Notes: a model not told the origin generated them from the sequence alone. 64,000 bases of DNA from Nostoc mirabile CHAB5784 (GCF_020829645.1 NZ_JAIVFS010000006.1:97464-161463); one strand, 5' to 3'; positions 26,287 through 35,773 are shown, numbered from the stretch's first letter. A program made the numbers and translations.

Positions 26287-27477
26287 CTAACTCCTAACTA
26301 TAGTTTCCAAACCTTGCACTAATCTTTCTATACCTTCTTTTGCTGTCTCTTTTTGCAGCGCCCCATAGGCAACGCGGAGGTAGCATCCGTCATCCATGCC
26401 AAAGGTTGTACCTGGAATGACTGCTACTTTATGTTCCTGGATTAGCCTTTTAACTAACTCAAAAGCATCCATCTGAGTATTAACTTTGAGGAAAAAATAG
26501 AAAGCGCCATTGGCAGGTGTAATGCTACATAAACCTTGTAGGCGGTTAAGGGAGTCGAGTACTACTTGCCGCACTTGAGCGATGCCTACGGCGGGCTTTG
26601 CCAACGCACCTATATTACTCTCCAAATACTCCGCTTTGGCTTGCAATGCCCCTAAAGCTGCATATTGGGAAATTACTGGCGGACAAATCAAAATCGTATC
26701 CTGAACTTTTTTGACGGCGACAAATAAGTGTTTGGGAATCACCATGTAGCCAATGCGCCAACTGGCAAAACCGTATGCTTTAGAAAGGCTAAAAAGAGAA
26801 ATGGTGTACTCGCTACTACTCGCAAATGCACCAGGGGAAACATGTTTTACCCCGTTATAGGTAAAGTATTCATAGGCTTCATCGCTGATGTGGTAAATGC
26901 CGCTATCCCCACAAATTTGATTTACTTGGTGCAATGCTGCTTTTGAATAGACCACTCCAGTCGGATTATTTGGTGAGATTGTCACCACAGCCCGCGTTTT
27001 GGGAGTAATTGCTTGAGCGATCGCCTCTTTTCGCAGTTGGTAATTTTCATCTGTCGCTACTAACACTGCACGACAACCAGCCATTGCGATCGCCATTTCG
27101 TGGTTGAAATAGTAGGGCGTATTCAGAATAATTTCATCGCCTGGGTTAGTTATTGCAAGAATGGCATTCATAAATCCCATATTGCTCCCGGCTGTCACGA
27201 CGATGCAGTTTTCCCCATTGATTTCAATGCCGTTGAAGCTTTGCAATTTTTCTGCAAGTGCTGTCAGCAACGGGGGAATTCCTTCAACTGATTTGTATAA
27301 ATTATTAGCGGGTTCGGCGAAGAATTTGGATAAAAATTCTATCGCTTCCGGTGGTGGATTGTAATAAACAACACCCTGTCCTAGAGAGATTGTTCCAAGA
27401 GAGTTTTTAATCAGTTCCCCAACCACAGGAATAATTGGCGACTGTACCGCCTGCATACGAGAGGTTAGGGATTCCAT
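26287..27477 (-). CDS. Pyridoxal-phosphate aminotransferase, class I/II
   Basis: 396 residues, fold-type I. Landmarks: GQGVVYYNPPPEA (residues 33-45), VTAGSNMGFMNA (94-105, PLP phosphate region), SPNNPTGVVYS (168-178), SDEAYEYF (198-205) and the Schiff-base lysine Lys233 in SLSKAYGFASWRIGY, with the C-terminal YLRVAYG Arg that binds the substrate carboxylate. The aspartate/aromatic/alanine group is likely, but the exact amino donor cannot be read from sequence. A GGCGGGCTTTGCCAACGC repeat module sits in frame near residue 300 (26590-26610), a short insertion in a surface region. Confidence 0.88.
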   Translation of the reverse strand: MESLTSRMQAVQSPIIPVVGELIKNSLGTISLGQGVVYYNPPPEAIEFLSKFFAEPANNLYKSVEGIPPLLTALAEKLQSFNGIEINGENCIVVTAGSNMGFMNAILAITNPGDEIILNTPYYFNHEMAIAMAGCRAVLVATDENYQLRKEAIAQAITPKTRAVVTISPNNPTGVVYSKAALHQVNQICGDSGIYHISDEAYEYFTYNGVKHVSPGAFASSSEYTISLFSLSKAYGFASWRIGYMVIPKHLFVAVKKVQDTILICPPVISQYAALGALQAKAEYLESNIGALAKPAVGIAQVRQVVLDSLNRLQGLCSITPANGAFYFFLKVNTQMDAFELVKRLIQEHKVAVIPGTTFGMDDGCYLRVAYGALQKETAKEGIERLVQGLETIVRS

Positions 27478-27719
27478 ATTTCCTTGCCTATTTACCTATC
27501 TGGCTTTAGTATCCCTTAATGTGGAAGACATGGAAAGTTCCTTTGTGATAGATTCCCACACTTTCAATACGGTTCGGTTAACAAAGTTTGGGGGTTTAAG
27601 TCCCCTGCCTAAGAAGGGCAGCACGTTTTGATGCCTAATTAAAATCCCCGTTACAAAACGTAATTGCGAATGGGCGAAAAAGCGAATTGCGAATTGGTTT
27701 AACATGTTTGTCTCTCGGA

Positions 27720-27802
27720 GATCCCCCCAACCCCCCTTTTCAAGGGGGGCTTTTTCTGATATTTACCCCCTTTTTAAGGGGGTCGCCGCAGGCGGGGGGA
27801 TC
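27720..27802. repeat. Palindromic repeat, GATCCCCC...GGGGGATC
   Basis: GATCCCCCC at the left and GGGGGGATC at the right, with an inner CCCCCTTTTTAAGGGGG hairpin. A close relative is at 29810-29885, and a decayed one at about 8175-8240. Intergenic. Confidence 0.75.
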
Positions 27803-27872
27803 TTATCTTAACTGCAACAATGTGAGAGTCTGTGACCACAATGATTAGCCTGATTTGCGATTACCTAAAAAT

Positions 27873-28091
27873 TTAGTCAATCGAAATCTGTTGAGGCCCA
27901 CTTGCTTTGCCATTATGTGCATCTGTTGTGGTGCTGGTGTAGCTATTGGAGCGGGTCTGTTGATCCAGCCAGCTTTTTACAGGATCATCTGCAAGATTGA
28001 GCCGAAGTACACCAGAGAAGAACCCACCCACAAATGAGGCTGGATGCTGGATAAATTCTTTGAATATAGGTGACAATTCATTAATGAACAT
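27873..28091 (-). CDS. Conserved small hypothetical protein, 72 aa
   Basis: The N-terminal half (FINELSPIFKEFIQHPASFVGGFFSGVLRLNLADDPVKSWLDQQ split over residues 2-45) has a helix with a Gly-rich turn followed by an acidic-Pro motif. I recall this pattern as a small conserved cyanobacterial protein of unknown function. The C-terminal 27 residues are Ser/Thr/Asn-rich and disordered. The weakly hydrophobic stretch around residue 20 may associate with membrane. Upstream sequence on the minus strand (GGAGTCTCTAA before the ATG) gives a modest ribosome site. Confidence 0.65.
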   Translation of the reverse strand: MFINELSPIFKEFIQHPASFVGGFFSGVLRLNLADDPVKSWLDQQTRSNSYTSTTTDAHNGKASGPQQISID

Positions 28092-28364
28092 TTAGAGACT
28101 CCTGGCGGTGCCGTAAAGAATTATTACTTCTTAATTGATCGTAACCTGTTGAGCAATATATGGTTGGCGGTAACGAAAGATACAAATTTTGTCTGCCATG
28201 AACTGGGAATAAAGATGAAAGAGATAGCTAAATATTCTGGGTGTCCCACTATCTGAGCGGTTGATGGATTTGGGGCGTGATGAATTACGTAAAGTACGGT
28301 CAAAGTAAATCTTCTCACAACCAGTTTGCTGCAAGGCGAGGCGTCCATTTGCAGGTTTGACCGA

Positions 28365-29405
28365 TTAGTATTTCAGGTCGCTATACATAGACTCACATGT
28401 AGCTATTTCTTCGCTACTTTTACGCCATTTATAGTTCCAGGTCGAGCCAACTAGTAGGTTATTGTGCCTGAAGCGATCGCGTCCTGCTCCCTTTGCCTGA
28501 TATAGTGCTTTATCCGCCGCCGTAATTATTTCTTCAAAGTTAGAACCTGGCTCAGGAATTACTGTGGACAACCCAGCACTGAGGGTTATATGAGAACTAA
28601 CTTGTGAATGACTATGAGCTATTGCCAATCTCCGCACCGCAAAGCAAATTCTCTCGGCAATTTTCGTAGCACCAAGTTCGTCTGTGTCAGGCAAAATCAC
28701 AGCAAATTCTTCCCCACCATAACGGGCGACTAAATCAGCAGGGCGTTGAACAATATTTTTAATGGCTTTACAAATTTCTATAAGAGCGCGATCGCCTGCT
28801 TGATGACCATAGGTATCATTGTAAGATTTGAAAAAATCTACATCAAGGAGGATGAGAGACAGAGGCTGTTGCAAGCGTGCCATGCGCCGCCACTCTTGGT
28901 CTATATACTCTTCAAACCGTCGGCGGTTAGCTACTTGAGTTAAGAAATCGATAGTAACTAACGTAGCTAATCGCTGCAATTTTTCGTTAGCGGCAAAGAG
29001 TTTTTGATGTAGCTGCGATTGCTCAATCAAGCGTCTTACCCGTTGACGCAAAACTTGCCAGTTAATCGGTTTGGTAACATAGTCGATTGTACTTACTTGA
29101 AATACTCGCTCGATTAACTCAGTATCCTCAAGTTCTGTAATCATTAAAACTGGAGTATGTTTGTTTTCTTCAATACTCTGTACCATAGAGCAAAACTCAA
29201 ACCCATCCATATCTGGCATGATGGCGTCAAGGAGTACTAAATCAGGGTGCAATTGGTGAAAAACATTCATTGCCTCCGTGCCATCTTTTGCCTCCACCAC
29301 TCGATACCCTGATTGTTCTACCAAAAGTCGCAGTTGTTGACGGTGAAATTCTTTATTATCAACAATAAGAACTAAAGATTGGTTTCCTTGATGAGTAGCT
29401 TTCAT
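28365..29405 (-). CDS. Response regulator diguanylate cyclase (REC-GGDEF)
   Basis: Start at the ATG at 29405; a TTG four codons earlier is possible. REC domain (about 10-125): phosphoacceptor Asp60 in VLLDAIMPDMDG, Thr and Lys of TKPI near 112. Only one of the usual two N-terminal acidic residues is present (IVDNKE). A linker helix leads to a GGDEF domain (about 150-315) with intact GGEEF at 230-234 and an RxxD product-inhibition site (RPAD, 221-224) exactly five residues before it. It should make cyclic di-GMP when phosphorylated and be feedback-inhibited. No cognate kinase gene is adjacent. Confidence 0.92.
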   Translation of the reverse strand: MKATHQGNQSLVLIVDNKEFHRQQLRLLVEQSGYRVVEAKDGTEAMNVFHQLHPDLVLLDAIMPDMDGFEFCSMVQSIEENKHTPVLMITELEDTELIERVFQVSTIDYVTKPINWQVLRQRVRRLIEQSQLHQKLFAANEKLQRLATLVTIDFLTQVANRRRFEEYIDQEWRRMARLQQPLSLILLDVDFFKSYNDTYGHQAGDRALIEICKAIKNIVQRPADLVARYGGEEFAVILPDTDELGATKIAERICFAVRRLAIAHSHSQVSSHITLSAGLSTVIPEPGSNFEEIITAADKALYQAKGAGRDRFRHNNLLVGSTWNYKWRKSSEEIATCESMYSDLKY

Positions 29406-29448
29406 TGTTGCTATCAACTATTTTTTATGTAGTTCTAAACAGTTGCGT

Positions 29449-29586
29449 CTACAAGTTGTAATTTTTGTAGCCTGAAGCCCTAAAAGCAAAGCCATCAAAA
29501 GAGAAAAATTCTTTAACCGACAGCTTAATACCTGGCTCACTCAATATTACACACTCAAACTTAGGAGTCTGTACGGTTTCAGACAT
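29449..29586 (-). CDS. Short gene, 45 aa, strong ribosome site
   Basis: The minus strand has TAAGGAG followed six bases later by ATG and an open frame of 45 codons ending TAG. The product begins Met-Ser-Glu-Thr-Val-Gln and includes VILSEPGIKLSVKEFFSFDG, then FRASGYKNYNL. No signal peptide or transmembrane helix. The mixture of charged and hydrophobic residues looks protein-like. It lies just upstream of the diguanylate cyclase gene, same strand, 43 bases apart, so the two may be co-transcribed. I do not recognise the family. Confidence 0.55.
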   Translation of the reverse strand: MSETVQTPKFECVILSEPGIKLSVKEFFSFDGFAFRASGYKNYNL

Positions 29587-29809
29587 TTGGCTCCTTAGTA
29601 CAAAACTTTTAACAAAGGCTGCCCGGCCACAGCCGAATCGTCGCCATCAAGGTGAACGGTCTTTATTTAAAGTATATACGTACTAATAAAATTTATATGT
29701 TACTTAAGTATGAGCTTTACTACCAGATAAAATCCGGCACGACTTATTTGGGAAACATCCTCTAAGAGGATGAATGAACAAGTCCTCTTCACGGTAGCGA
29801 AATGTTCTA

Positions 29810-29885
29810 GATCCCCCTAAATCCCCCTTTTTAAGGGGGACTTTGATTCCGGTTCCCCCCTTAAAAAGGGGGGTTAGGGGGGATC
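29810..29885. repeat. Palindromic repeat, GATCCCCC...GGGGGGATC (copy 2)
   Basis: GATCCCCCTAAATCCCCC is answered by GGGGGGTTAGGGGGGATC. Same family as 27720-27802. Confidence 0.75.
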
Positions 29886-29974
29886 AATAAGTGCAAAGAT
29901 ACAGCAAATCACTTTTCAAACAACCTCTTAGAGTTACGCCAAGTTTGGAACTTTTTGAGCTTCAACTCGAACAA

Positions 29975-30012
29975 CAAAATTCCCAACTTCTTAAAGAAGT
30001 CGGGAATCTGAG
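29975..30012 (-). terminator. Intrinsic terminator of the TPR gene
   Basis: On the minus strand, ATTCCCGACTTCTT pairs with AAGAAGTTGGGAAT, followed by a T-rich tract (TTTTGTTGTT). It begins about 15 bases after the TPR gene's stop codon. Confidence 0.7.
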
Positions 30013-30026
30013 TGTGCTGCATCAAC

Positions 30027-31049
30027 CTACAGAGAATCTATAAACTGCTGTACTTTTTCCAGGAGTGGCTGATATTCGATTTGCTCTGCTAACTCTTGGG
30101 CGTTTTGATAGCACGATCGCGCCATTTTTTTGCGTTTCGTTGTGGCGTAAAGGCTTCCCATATTCAGCAAAGTTGAAATTTCTCCCAGCACATCGCCGAG
30201 TTGTTGATGAATCGCAATGGCTTGCTTATAGAACTTCATTGCTTGCCGATGCTCTGCCAGAGTGCTATAGGTATAACCAATGTTATGAAGCGTTGTTGCC
30301 TCACCAGAGCGATCGCTGATTGCTCGACGTGTCAAAAGAACTTGATAGTAGAGCAATAACGCTTGTTTCGGTCTTCCTAAATCACTATAGATTGAGGCAA
30401 TATTATTCAAAGTGGTTGCTTCACCAACCAAATTCTTGACTGCTCGTTGAATTGGAAGCGCTGCTTGAAAAAATTCTAGAGCTTCCTCAAACTTGCCTAA
30501 GACATTGTAAGCAAACCCAATACCATTTAGGGTTGTTGCCTCACCAGAAAAGTCACCTAACAATCGGCGCATCCTCAAAATTTGGTGTTGTAGCAACAGT
30601 GCCCGTTTCGGTTCTCCTAACCGGGTATAAATTAGTGCTACATCATTAAGAGTAGAAATTTCACTTTGAGTATCTTGCGATCGCCTGCATATTGGTAGTG
30701 CTTGGTCAAAATATTCCAACGCTTGCAAAAAGCGTCCAAGACGGCTGTAGGTAGAACCCAGATTGCTAAGTGCAGTTGCTTGTGCTGGCGCGTTGCCAAT
30801 TTCAACAGCAACCGAAAGCGCCTGATTAAAGCGCTCTAATGCTTTTTGAGGTTGCCAGCAACTGAGGTGAGCTAAACCAAGGTCGTTTAATGTATAACCT
30901 TCTCTGGCTCTGTCTGGAATTGATCTAGCCAAGTCTAAATTCTCCGTTGCCAGATCCAGAGACTCTTGGAATCTCCCCCTCTGGTAGTAGCGGCTTGCTT
31001 CATCACGACGTTGTTCCCACTCTTTGACTCGATTTAAAGGTTGCGTCAT
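30027..31049 (-). CDS. Tetratricopeptide repeat protein, 340 aa
   Basis: Nearly the whole protein is built of about seven 40-residue TPR units of the TPR_12 type: A/G-T-L-N-(D/N)-(I/L)-G-x-x-Y motifs (GYTLNDLGLAH, ATALSNLGSTYSRLG, STLNDVALIYTRLG, TTLNGIGFAYNVLG, TTLNNIASIYSDLG, TTLHNIGYTYSTLA, STLLNMGSLYA) alternating with AL.xxxQAL.I helices. No catalytic or membrane segment follows, so it is a pure adaptor. Such proteins usually accompany CHAT or kinase partners, but none is next to it. It is followed by a good intrinsic terminator. Confidence 0.85.
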   Translation of the reverse strand: MTQPLNRVKEWEQRRDEASRYYQRGRFQESLDLATENLDLARSIPDRAREGYTLNDLGLAHLSCWQPQKALERFNQALSVAVEIGNAPAQATALSNLGSTYSRLGRFLQALEYFDQALPICRRSQDTQSEISTLNDVALIYTRLGEPKRALLLQHQILRMRRLLGDFSGEATTLNGIGFAYNVLGKFEEALEFFQAALPIQRAVKNLVGEATTLNNIASIYSDLGRPKQALLLYYQVLLTRRAISDRSGEATTLHNIGYTYSTLAEHRQAMKFYKQAIAIHQQLGDVLGEISTLLNMGSLYATTKRKKMARSCYQNAQELAEQIEYQPLLEKVQQFIDSL

Positions 31050-31366
31050 CTGACCTCAGTTGCATTCTGCGATAAATAGGCAGGACATCTTTTAGGAATG
31101 AACCTCTCTTAGGTTTCCCAAATTTTAACCTTAATCATCTACCTTTAGATATAAGACTTAAACAGAAAAATATGGTATCGTTTCATACTTACAGGGATAT
31201 GCATGAAGTAATTAATACAAATAACCTAGTAGGAACGCACAGCTATGCGTCCCTACCAAAGAGCTAAAGCATATATTCTCTATAGCTTTATTGAGTTTGC
31301 AGCAGTGGTTTTTATATGTAGCAGTTGGTTCGCCCATGATTCTGTAGGCTGCGGGATCTGATAGTT
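31050..31366. other. Intergenic region with a short hairpin repeat
   Basis: GTAGGAACGCACAGCTATGCGTCCCTAC at 31230-31257 is a near-perfect hairpin of a type seen as an interspersed cyanobacterial repeat. Otherwise AT-rich, no gene recognised. Confidence 0.5.
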
Positions 31367-31900
31367 TTAAGATTGCGAAATGTAAAGGGAATCATCTGGC
31401 TGCCATTCTGTGTGTGAGACAGCGTAGTACACTACATCATGGCCGTAATAGGTAGCATTCTTTTCGTACTTCATCCCTACCTTTTGAATTACACGCACTG
31501 AAGCGATATTTTCTGGATGTGCAATCGCTACTATCCGATCTAGCTTCACTTCCCAAAATCCAAACTTTAAAGTTGCAAGAGATGCTTCAGTTGCCAGTCC
31601 CATGTTCCAATAGGATTTGTCAAACACATAGCCAAGCTCAACTTCTGGCGTATTTTCCAGAAACCCAAGTCCACACCGGCCAATCATTGCACCAGTTTCT
31701 TTGTATATTACTGCCCACATGCCAAAGTTGTGTTGTTGCCACTGTTGGATATGTTTGCTTAAACTTGCCTGGGTTTGTTCCCTTGTTCTTGGCGACAGAT
31801 ACCTCATGACTTCTACATCGCTGTAGAGGCGAAATAGGTAATCGAAGTCGTTTAGATTGAAGTGCCTTAGTCGCAATCGTGCAGTTTCTATCTCAGGCAT
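31367..31900 (-). CDS. GNAT family N-acetyltransferase (RimJ/RimL-like)
   Basis: 177 residues from Met-Pro-Glu-Ile-Glu-Thr-Ala-Arg; an upstream TTG start adds seven. Family landmarks: IETARLRLRHFNLNDFDYLFRLYSD at the N terminus, MIGRCGLGFLENTPEVELGYVFDKSYWNMGLATEAS near 85-120 with the acetyl-CoA loop (variant of Q/RxxGxG/A: WNMGLA), and VIQKVGMKYEKN near 145. This subgroup acetylates N-terminal or side-chain amino groups. The substrate is not predictable. Lone gene, divergent from the ABC transporter 75 bases away. Confidence 0.88.
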   Translation of the reverse strand: MPEIETARLRLRHFNLNDFDYLFRLYSDVEVMRYLSPRTREQTQASLSKHIQQWQQHNFGMWAVIYKETGAMIGRCGLGFLENTPEVELGYVFDKSYWNMGLATEASLATLKFGFWEVKLDRIVAIAHPENIASVRVIQKVGMKYEKNATYYGHDVVYYAVSHTEWQPDDSLYISQS

Positions 31901-31975
31901 GGTATCAGAGGAATAGGACAAACGCTACTTTAAACATGCGTATTTTTTTATAAACATTAATATAATGCTCTTACT

Positions 31976-33856
31976 ATGAGCATCTATCAATCTCTCAAAA
32001 AATCTTATACGCAAGATCGCCGGAGTGAAAATGACTGGCGGTTGTTTTCGCGTTTAGTGCCTTATGCCCGTCGTAACGGACGGCTGTTGGCGCTATCAAT
32101 GGCCTTACTCGTACCGATCGCCCTAGCTAATGCCGTACAACCACTGTTGATTGGCCAAGCTATCTCCCTAATTCGCAATGAACCAAGCACTTACGAATTT
32201 CTCAGGAATCGCCCCATGTCCGAAGGGCTAAATATCCTGGAGGGATTATTGTTAGTTGCGATCGCAAGCCGACTAATTTTAACAGGCTATCAGGGTTATT
32301 TAGTACAGAAGTTAGGGCAACAAATCACCGCAGCAATTCGCCAAGACTTATTCCAGCACGTAACATCTTTAGCTGTACGCTTTTTTGACCGTACACCCGT
32401 AGGTAAATTAATTACCAGAATCACTAGCGATGTGGAAGTGTTAGGCGATGTCTTTTCTACTGGGGCAATTGGCATTGTGTCCAATTTGTTTTCCATGCTG
32501 GTGATTTTGGGTTTAATGTTTTCCATCCAATGGCAACTCACTTGCTTACTGCTATTGATGTTGTTACCAATTACCTGGTTAATTGTTTACATTCAGCAAC
32601 AGTACCGCAAAGCCAATTACAAAGGGCGGGAAGAACTTTCTATATTGAACTCACAACTACAAGAAAATGTGGTTGGTATTAATGTGGTGCAGTTGTTCCG
32701 CAGAGAAAAATTTAATGCCGAATTGTTTCGCGCCACAAACAGCCGCTACACTCAGCAAGTGGATAAAACCATCTTTTATGATTCATTTATTTCAGCAACC
32801 TTGGAATGGATTGGTCTGATTGCGATCGCAGCTGTTTTGTGCATGGGTGGTTTGTTACTGTTAGGAAAAAGTTTAGCTTTTGGGACATTATCTGCATTTA
32901 TCTTGTATGCCCAGCGATTATTTGATCCTTTAAGGGATTTTGCCGAAAAATTTACAGTAATTCAAGCAGGTTTTACTGCCATAGAACGCGTAGGCAATAT
33001 ATTAGATGAACCGATAGAAATCCGCGATCGCGCCAATGTCCGCTTCTCAATATTTGATGCGAAATTTGGCTATATAGACGAGATAGTTGCCAATCTAGAA
33101 TCTCCAGACCTGATTTCCCCGCCTGAACTGGGAGAAATCCGTTTTGATCACGTCTGGTTTGCTTACAAAAATGATGATTACGTAATTAAAGACTTAGATT
33201 TCACCATTCATCCAGGTGAAAAAATTGCATTAGTCGGCCCCACAGGTGCGGGTAAAAGTTCGATCATCCGTCTTTTGTGCCGCCTCTACGAACCCACCCA
33301 AGGACGTATTCTCATAGATGGCGTAGATATTCGGGAAGTACCACAGGCAGAACTGCGGCGCTACATGGCAGTAATTTTCCAAGAAGGCTTTTTGTTTGCT
33401 GGCGATGTTAAAAGCAACATTTCTTTAGGAGATGGCTATACTGTTGAACAGATTCGACAAGCAGCAGAGCAAACCAACATTGCCCAGTTTATAGAAGAAT
33501 TACCCCAAGGTTATGATACTCAACTTCGAGAACGGGGCACAAATATTTCTAGTGGTCAAAAGCAACTTTTAGCCTTTGCGCGGGCTGCTATTCGCAGTCC
33601 TCAAATCTTGGTACTAGATGAAGCTACTGCTAGTTTAGATGTTGGCACAGAAGCTTTAGTTCAAGAAGCATTAAACCAGCTTTTGCTCAGACGTACCGCC
33701 ATTATTATTGCTCATCGCCTGTCTACGATTCGCAATGTAGACCGGATTTTTGTTCTAAAACGCGGCGAATTAATCGAACAGGGAAGTCACGAACAACTAC
33801 TGGAACAAGGAGGGCTTTATGCCACTTTGCATAACTTGCAGATGTTGGGAAGTTAG
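31976..33856 (+). CDS. ABC exporter, fused permease and ATPase (MsbA/MdlB type)
   Basis: 626 residues. Six transmembrane helices in the first 330 residues (for example LALSMALLVPIALANAV, NLFSMLVILGLMF, LLLLMLLPITWLIVY, WIGLIAIAAVLCMGGLLLLG). The nucleotide-binding domain has Walker A GPTGAGKSS (Lys427), the Q-loop VIFQEGF, a signature ISSGQKQLLAFARA in which Ser replaces the first Gly of SGGQ, Walker B ILVLDEATASLD and the H-loop IIAHRL. An extra linker of about 40 residues (350-390) precedes the ATPase domain. It should work as a homodimeric exporter, of lipid or drug type. It has no C39 peptidase domain, so it is not an obvious processor of the leader peptide at 51192. Confidence 0.92.
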   Translation: MSIYQSLKKSYTQDRRSENDWRLFSRLVPYARRNGRLLALSMALLVPIALANAVQPLLIGQAISLIRNEPSTYEFLRNRPMSEGLNILEGLLLVAIASRLILTGYQGYLVQKLGQQITAAIRQDLFQHVTSLAVRFFDRTPVGKLITRITSDVEVLGDVFSTGAIGIVSNLFSMLVILGLMFSIQWQLTCLLLLMLLPITWLIVYIQQQYRKANYKGREELSILNSQLQENVVGINVVQLFRREKFNAELFRATNSRYTQQVDKTIFYDSFISATLEWIGLIAIAAVLCMGGLLLLGKSLAFGTLSAFILYAQRLFDPLRDFAEKFTVIQAGFTAIERVGNILDEPIEIRDRANVRFSIFDAKFGYIDEIVANLESPDLISPPELGEIRFDHVWFAYKNDDYVIKDLDFTIHPGEKIALVGPTGAGKSSIIRLLCRLYEPTQGRILIDGVDIREVPQAELRRYMAVIFQEGFLFAGDVKSNISLGDGYTVEQIRQAAEQTNIAQFIEELPQGYDTQLRERGTNISSGQKQLLAFARAAIRSPQILVLDEATASLDVGTEALVQEALNQLLLRRTAIIIAHRLSTIRNVDRIFVLKRGELIEQGSHEQLLEQGGLYATLHNLQMLGS

Positions 33857-34138
33857 ACGATATATAGTCAAAAACTAACATTTACTAGAAAAATGCCTTA
33901 ATTTTGCGGAATAAGTGACAGAGTTTGTGTAGATAATAATGAATAGCCTTTTTGCAAAGTAGTTACTGAAACTGGATTTGCAGAAATAGTGGGTGTGCAA
34001 CCTTAGCATATCTAGCTTTTGTATTGCACTTGATTAAAAATGACCATAGGTTTATCACAAGCTGGCTCTAAAGACTTTGTTTTTCTGAAAAGCAAATAAG
34101 CCTTTGTGTTTATTTTATTGAATACGCCGAGGTAAATT

Positions 34139-35773
34139 GTGGAAAACCTGGATGTACGTAAATTTTTTCAAGCAACTCAGCCCAGCAAGACGCTGAATGT
34201 GAAAAATCAGGACGAGGGACAGTATTATATTGATTTTTCCTCAGTCCGTGGTGGTCAGATCATTGAGGAATTGAAGGAAATTATCACCTTCCTTTCACCT
34301 GATGAGCCAACCTGTAATCTATTTACAGGGCATATAGGTTGTGGCAAATCTACTGAGTTGCTGCGACTCCAAGCAGAACTAGAGCGGGAAGGTTTTCATG
34401 TAGTTTACTTTGAGTCTAGTAACAACATGGAAATGGAAAATGTCGATATTGCTGATATTCTGTTAGCGATCGCTAGTAGTGTGAGTGAAAGTTTACAACC
34501 ATTCAAAATCGAGCAACCAAAGCGTCTTCAGGCGTTGCTCAAAGAAGCAGAACAGTGTTTACACACAGAAGTAGGGTTGGAAGCTTCGTTAATTCATAAA
34601 GGCAGTGAAGAAGAAATTCATCTTTTTCTACAAATAGGAAGAATTGGTGCTAAAACCAAAGCCCCTGAACTTCGCAGCCGATTGCGGGAGTATTTGGAGC
34701 CACGAACAGCACAACTTATAGATGTAATTAATCAGGAATTGCTCCAACCCGCCATAGAGAACCTAAAAGTTGAAGGCAAGAAAGGACTTGTAGTAATTGT
34801 TGATAACCTTGATCGCGTGGATATTTCTCCAAAGCCGTGGGGACGCCCTCAGCCAGAATACTTGTTTGTAGATCGGGGAGAGCAATTACGAAAATTGAAA
34901 TGCCATTTAATATACACTATCCCCTTGGCGTTGATTTTCTCAAATGAATTGGCAACACTCATACAGCGGTTTGGAGTACAACCCAAGGTATTACCAATGG
35001 TACCAGTGCAACATCGAGATGGCAGCGAATGCAAAGAAGGAATGGATTTACTACAGCAGATGGTGTTGGCAAGAGCTTTCCCAGATTTGAAAGCAGAGCA
35101 ACGTATTGACAAAATCGAAGAAGTTTTTGATAGTCCTGAAACATTAGACCGTTTGTGTCGTATCAGTGGAGGTCATGTTAGGAATCTGCTCGGAATCCTC
35201 AATCAATCTATTATTAAGCAAAAGAAACTACCTCTGGAATCTCAAATTCTAGAAGACGTAATTCGAGAGCAAAAAAATTCGCGAGTTGCAGCAATTAAAA
35301 CAGACGATGAGTGGCAGTTGCTAGAAAAAATTGCCCGAGAGAAAAAGGTGATTGAAAATAACCAATGCCGAATGCTGCTCCGCAGTATGTTTGTGTACGA
35401 GTACCGTGATTTCGAGGGATCTTGGTTTGATGTTAACCCTTTATTTGTGGAAAAGACAGAATTTAAGTCGCGCGTAGAATCTCAAAAGCAACATCAAAAT
35501 AAAAGTGCTAAAGATATTATTGATTCAACGCTTTTTGATGGACTAGAAAAACTATCTAATAGATATGATAAGTTTTTTTTAACACAAGATTACTCTAGTG
35601 CTTTTGATGCAGCACTTTCTGCTTATAATTTTTGTCAAGAAATTCTTACAAGTCTAGATAAAGAAAAGCAGAGAGATATTTATAGTGTTGTTACTGCTCT
35701 GCTTGAATACTGGAAAATAAATAAAGAACAAGCAAAACTATATAATAGATTAGATCAAGATGACTTCTACTAA
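34139..35773 (+). CDS. P-loop ATPase of the NTPase locus (first copy)
   Basis: GTG start with GAGG seven bases upstream. 544 residues. N-terminal signature of this family: SKTLNV..., YYIDFSSVRGGQIIEELKE (residues 27-45). Walker A TGHIGCGKST with Lys70, Walker B GLVVIVDNLDRV with Asp222 near 216-227, then WGRPQPEYLFVDRGEQL and a winged-helix-like C-terminal part (RLCRISGGHVRNLLGIL, WFDVNPL). A C-terminal extension of about 90 residues (from 455) is helical, AT-rich in DNA and absent from the second copy. It overlaps the next gene by 14 bases. I read it as a STAND/AAA-like switch ATPase of unknown function. Confidence 0.8.
   Translation: MENLDVRKFFQATQPSKTLNVKNQDEGQYYIDFSSVRGGQIIEELKEIITFLSPDEPTCNLFTGHIGCGKSTELLRLQAELEREGFHVVYFESSNNMEMENVDIADILLAIASSVSESLQPFKIEQPKRLQALLKEAEQCLHTEVGLEASLIHKGSEEEIHLFLQIGRIGAKTKAPELRSRLREYLEPRTAQLIDVINQELLQPAIENLKVEGKKGLVVIVDNLDRVDISPKPWGRPQPEYLFVDRGEQLRKLKCHLIYTIPLALIFSNELATLIQRFGVQPKVLPMVPVQHRDGSECKEGMDLLQQMVLARAFPDLKAEQRIDKIEEVFDSPETLDRLCRISGGHVRNLLGILNQSIIKQKKLPLESQILEDVIREQKNSRVAAIKTDDEWQLLEKIAREKKVIENNQCRMLLRSMFVYEYRDFEGSWFDVNPLFVEKTEFKSRVESQKQHQNKSAKDIIDSTLFDGLEKLSNRYDKFFLTQDYSSAFDAALSAYNFCQEILTSLDKEKQRDIYSVVTALLEYWKINKEQAKLYNRLDQDDFY

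Larger units (their letters stand above)
29587..30026. other. Intergenic region upstream of the 45-codon gene
   Basis: A G+C-rich patch at 29610-29665 is unlike its AT-rich surroundings and could form a leader structure or a tiny leader ORF on the minus strand (Met-Ala-Thr-Ile-Arg-Leu-Trp, 12 codons). A GATCCCCC palindrome lies at 29810-29885, and half of a TTAGAGG-type element end at 29912-29935. No other gene seen. Confidence 0.4.

Noticed and set aside
27496..27705. 69-residue minus-strand frame upstream of the aminotransferase neighbour region
   Set aside because: Its start lies in a GCGAATTGCGAATTG repeat and the sequence looks like spacer; no family resemblance.
28124..28348. Two overlapping minus-strand frames of 67 and 74 residues
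   Set aside because: They compete in different registers, have no ribosome site, and neither resembles a known protein. A real small gene here cannot be excluded.
31204..31272. 22-codon frame on the plus strand overlapping a hairpin repeat
   Set aside because: Most of it is encoded by the GTAGGAACGCAC hairpin repeat; weak ribosome site.
31976..33856. ABC exporter as processing transporter for the leader peptide at 51192
   Set aside because: It lacks the N-terminal C39 peptidase domain and lies 17 kb away.
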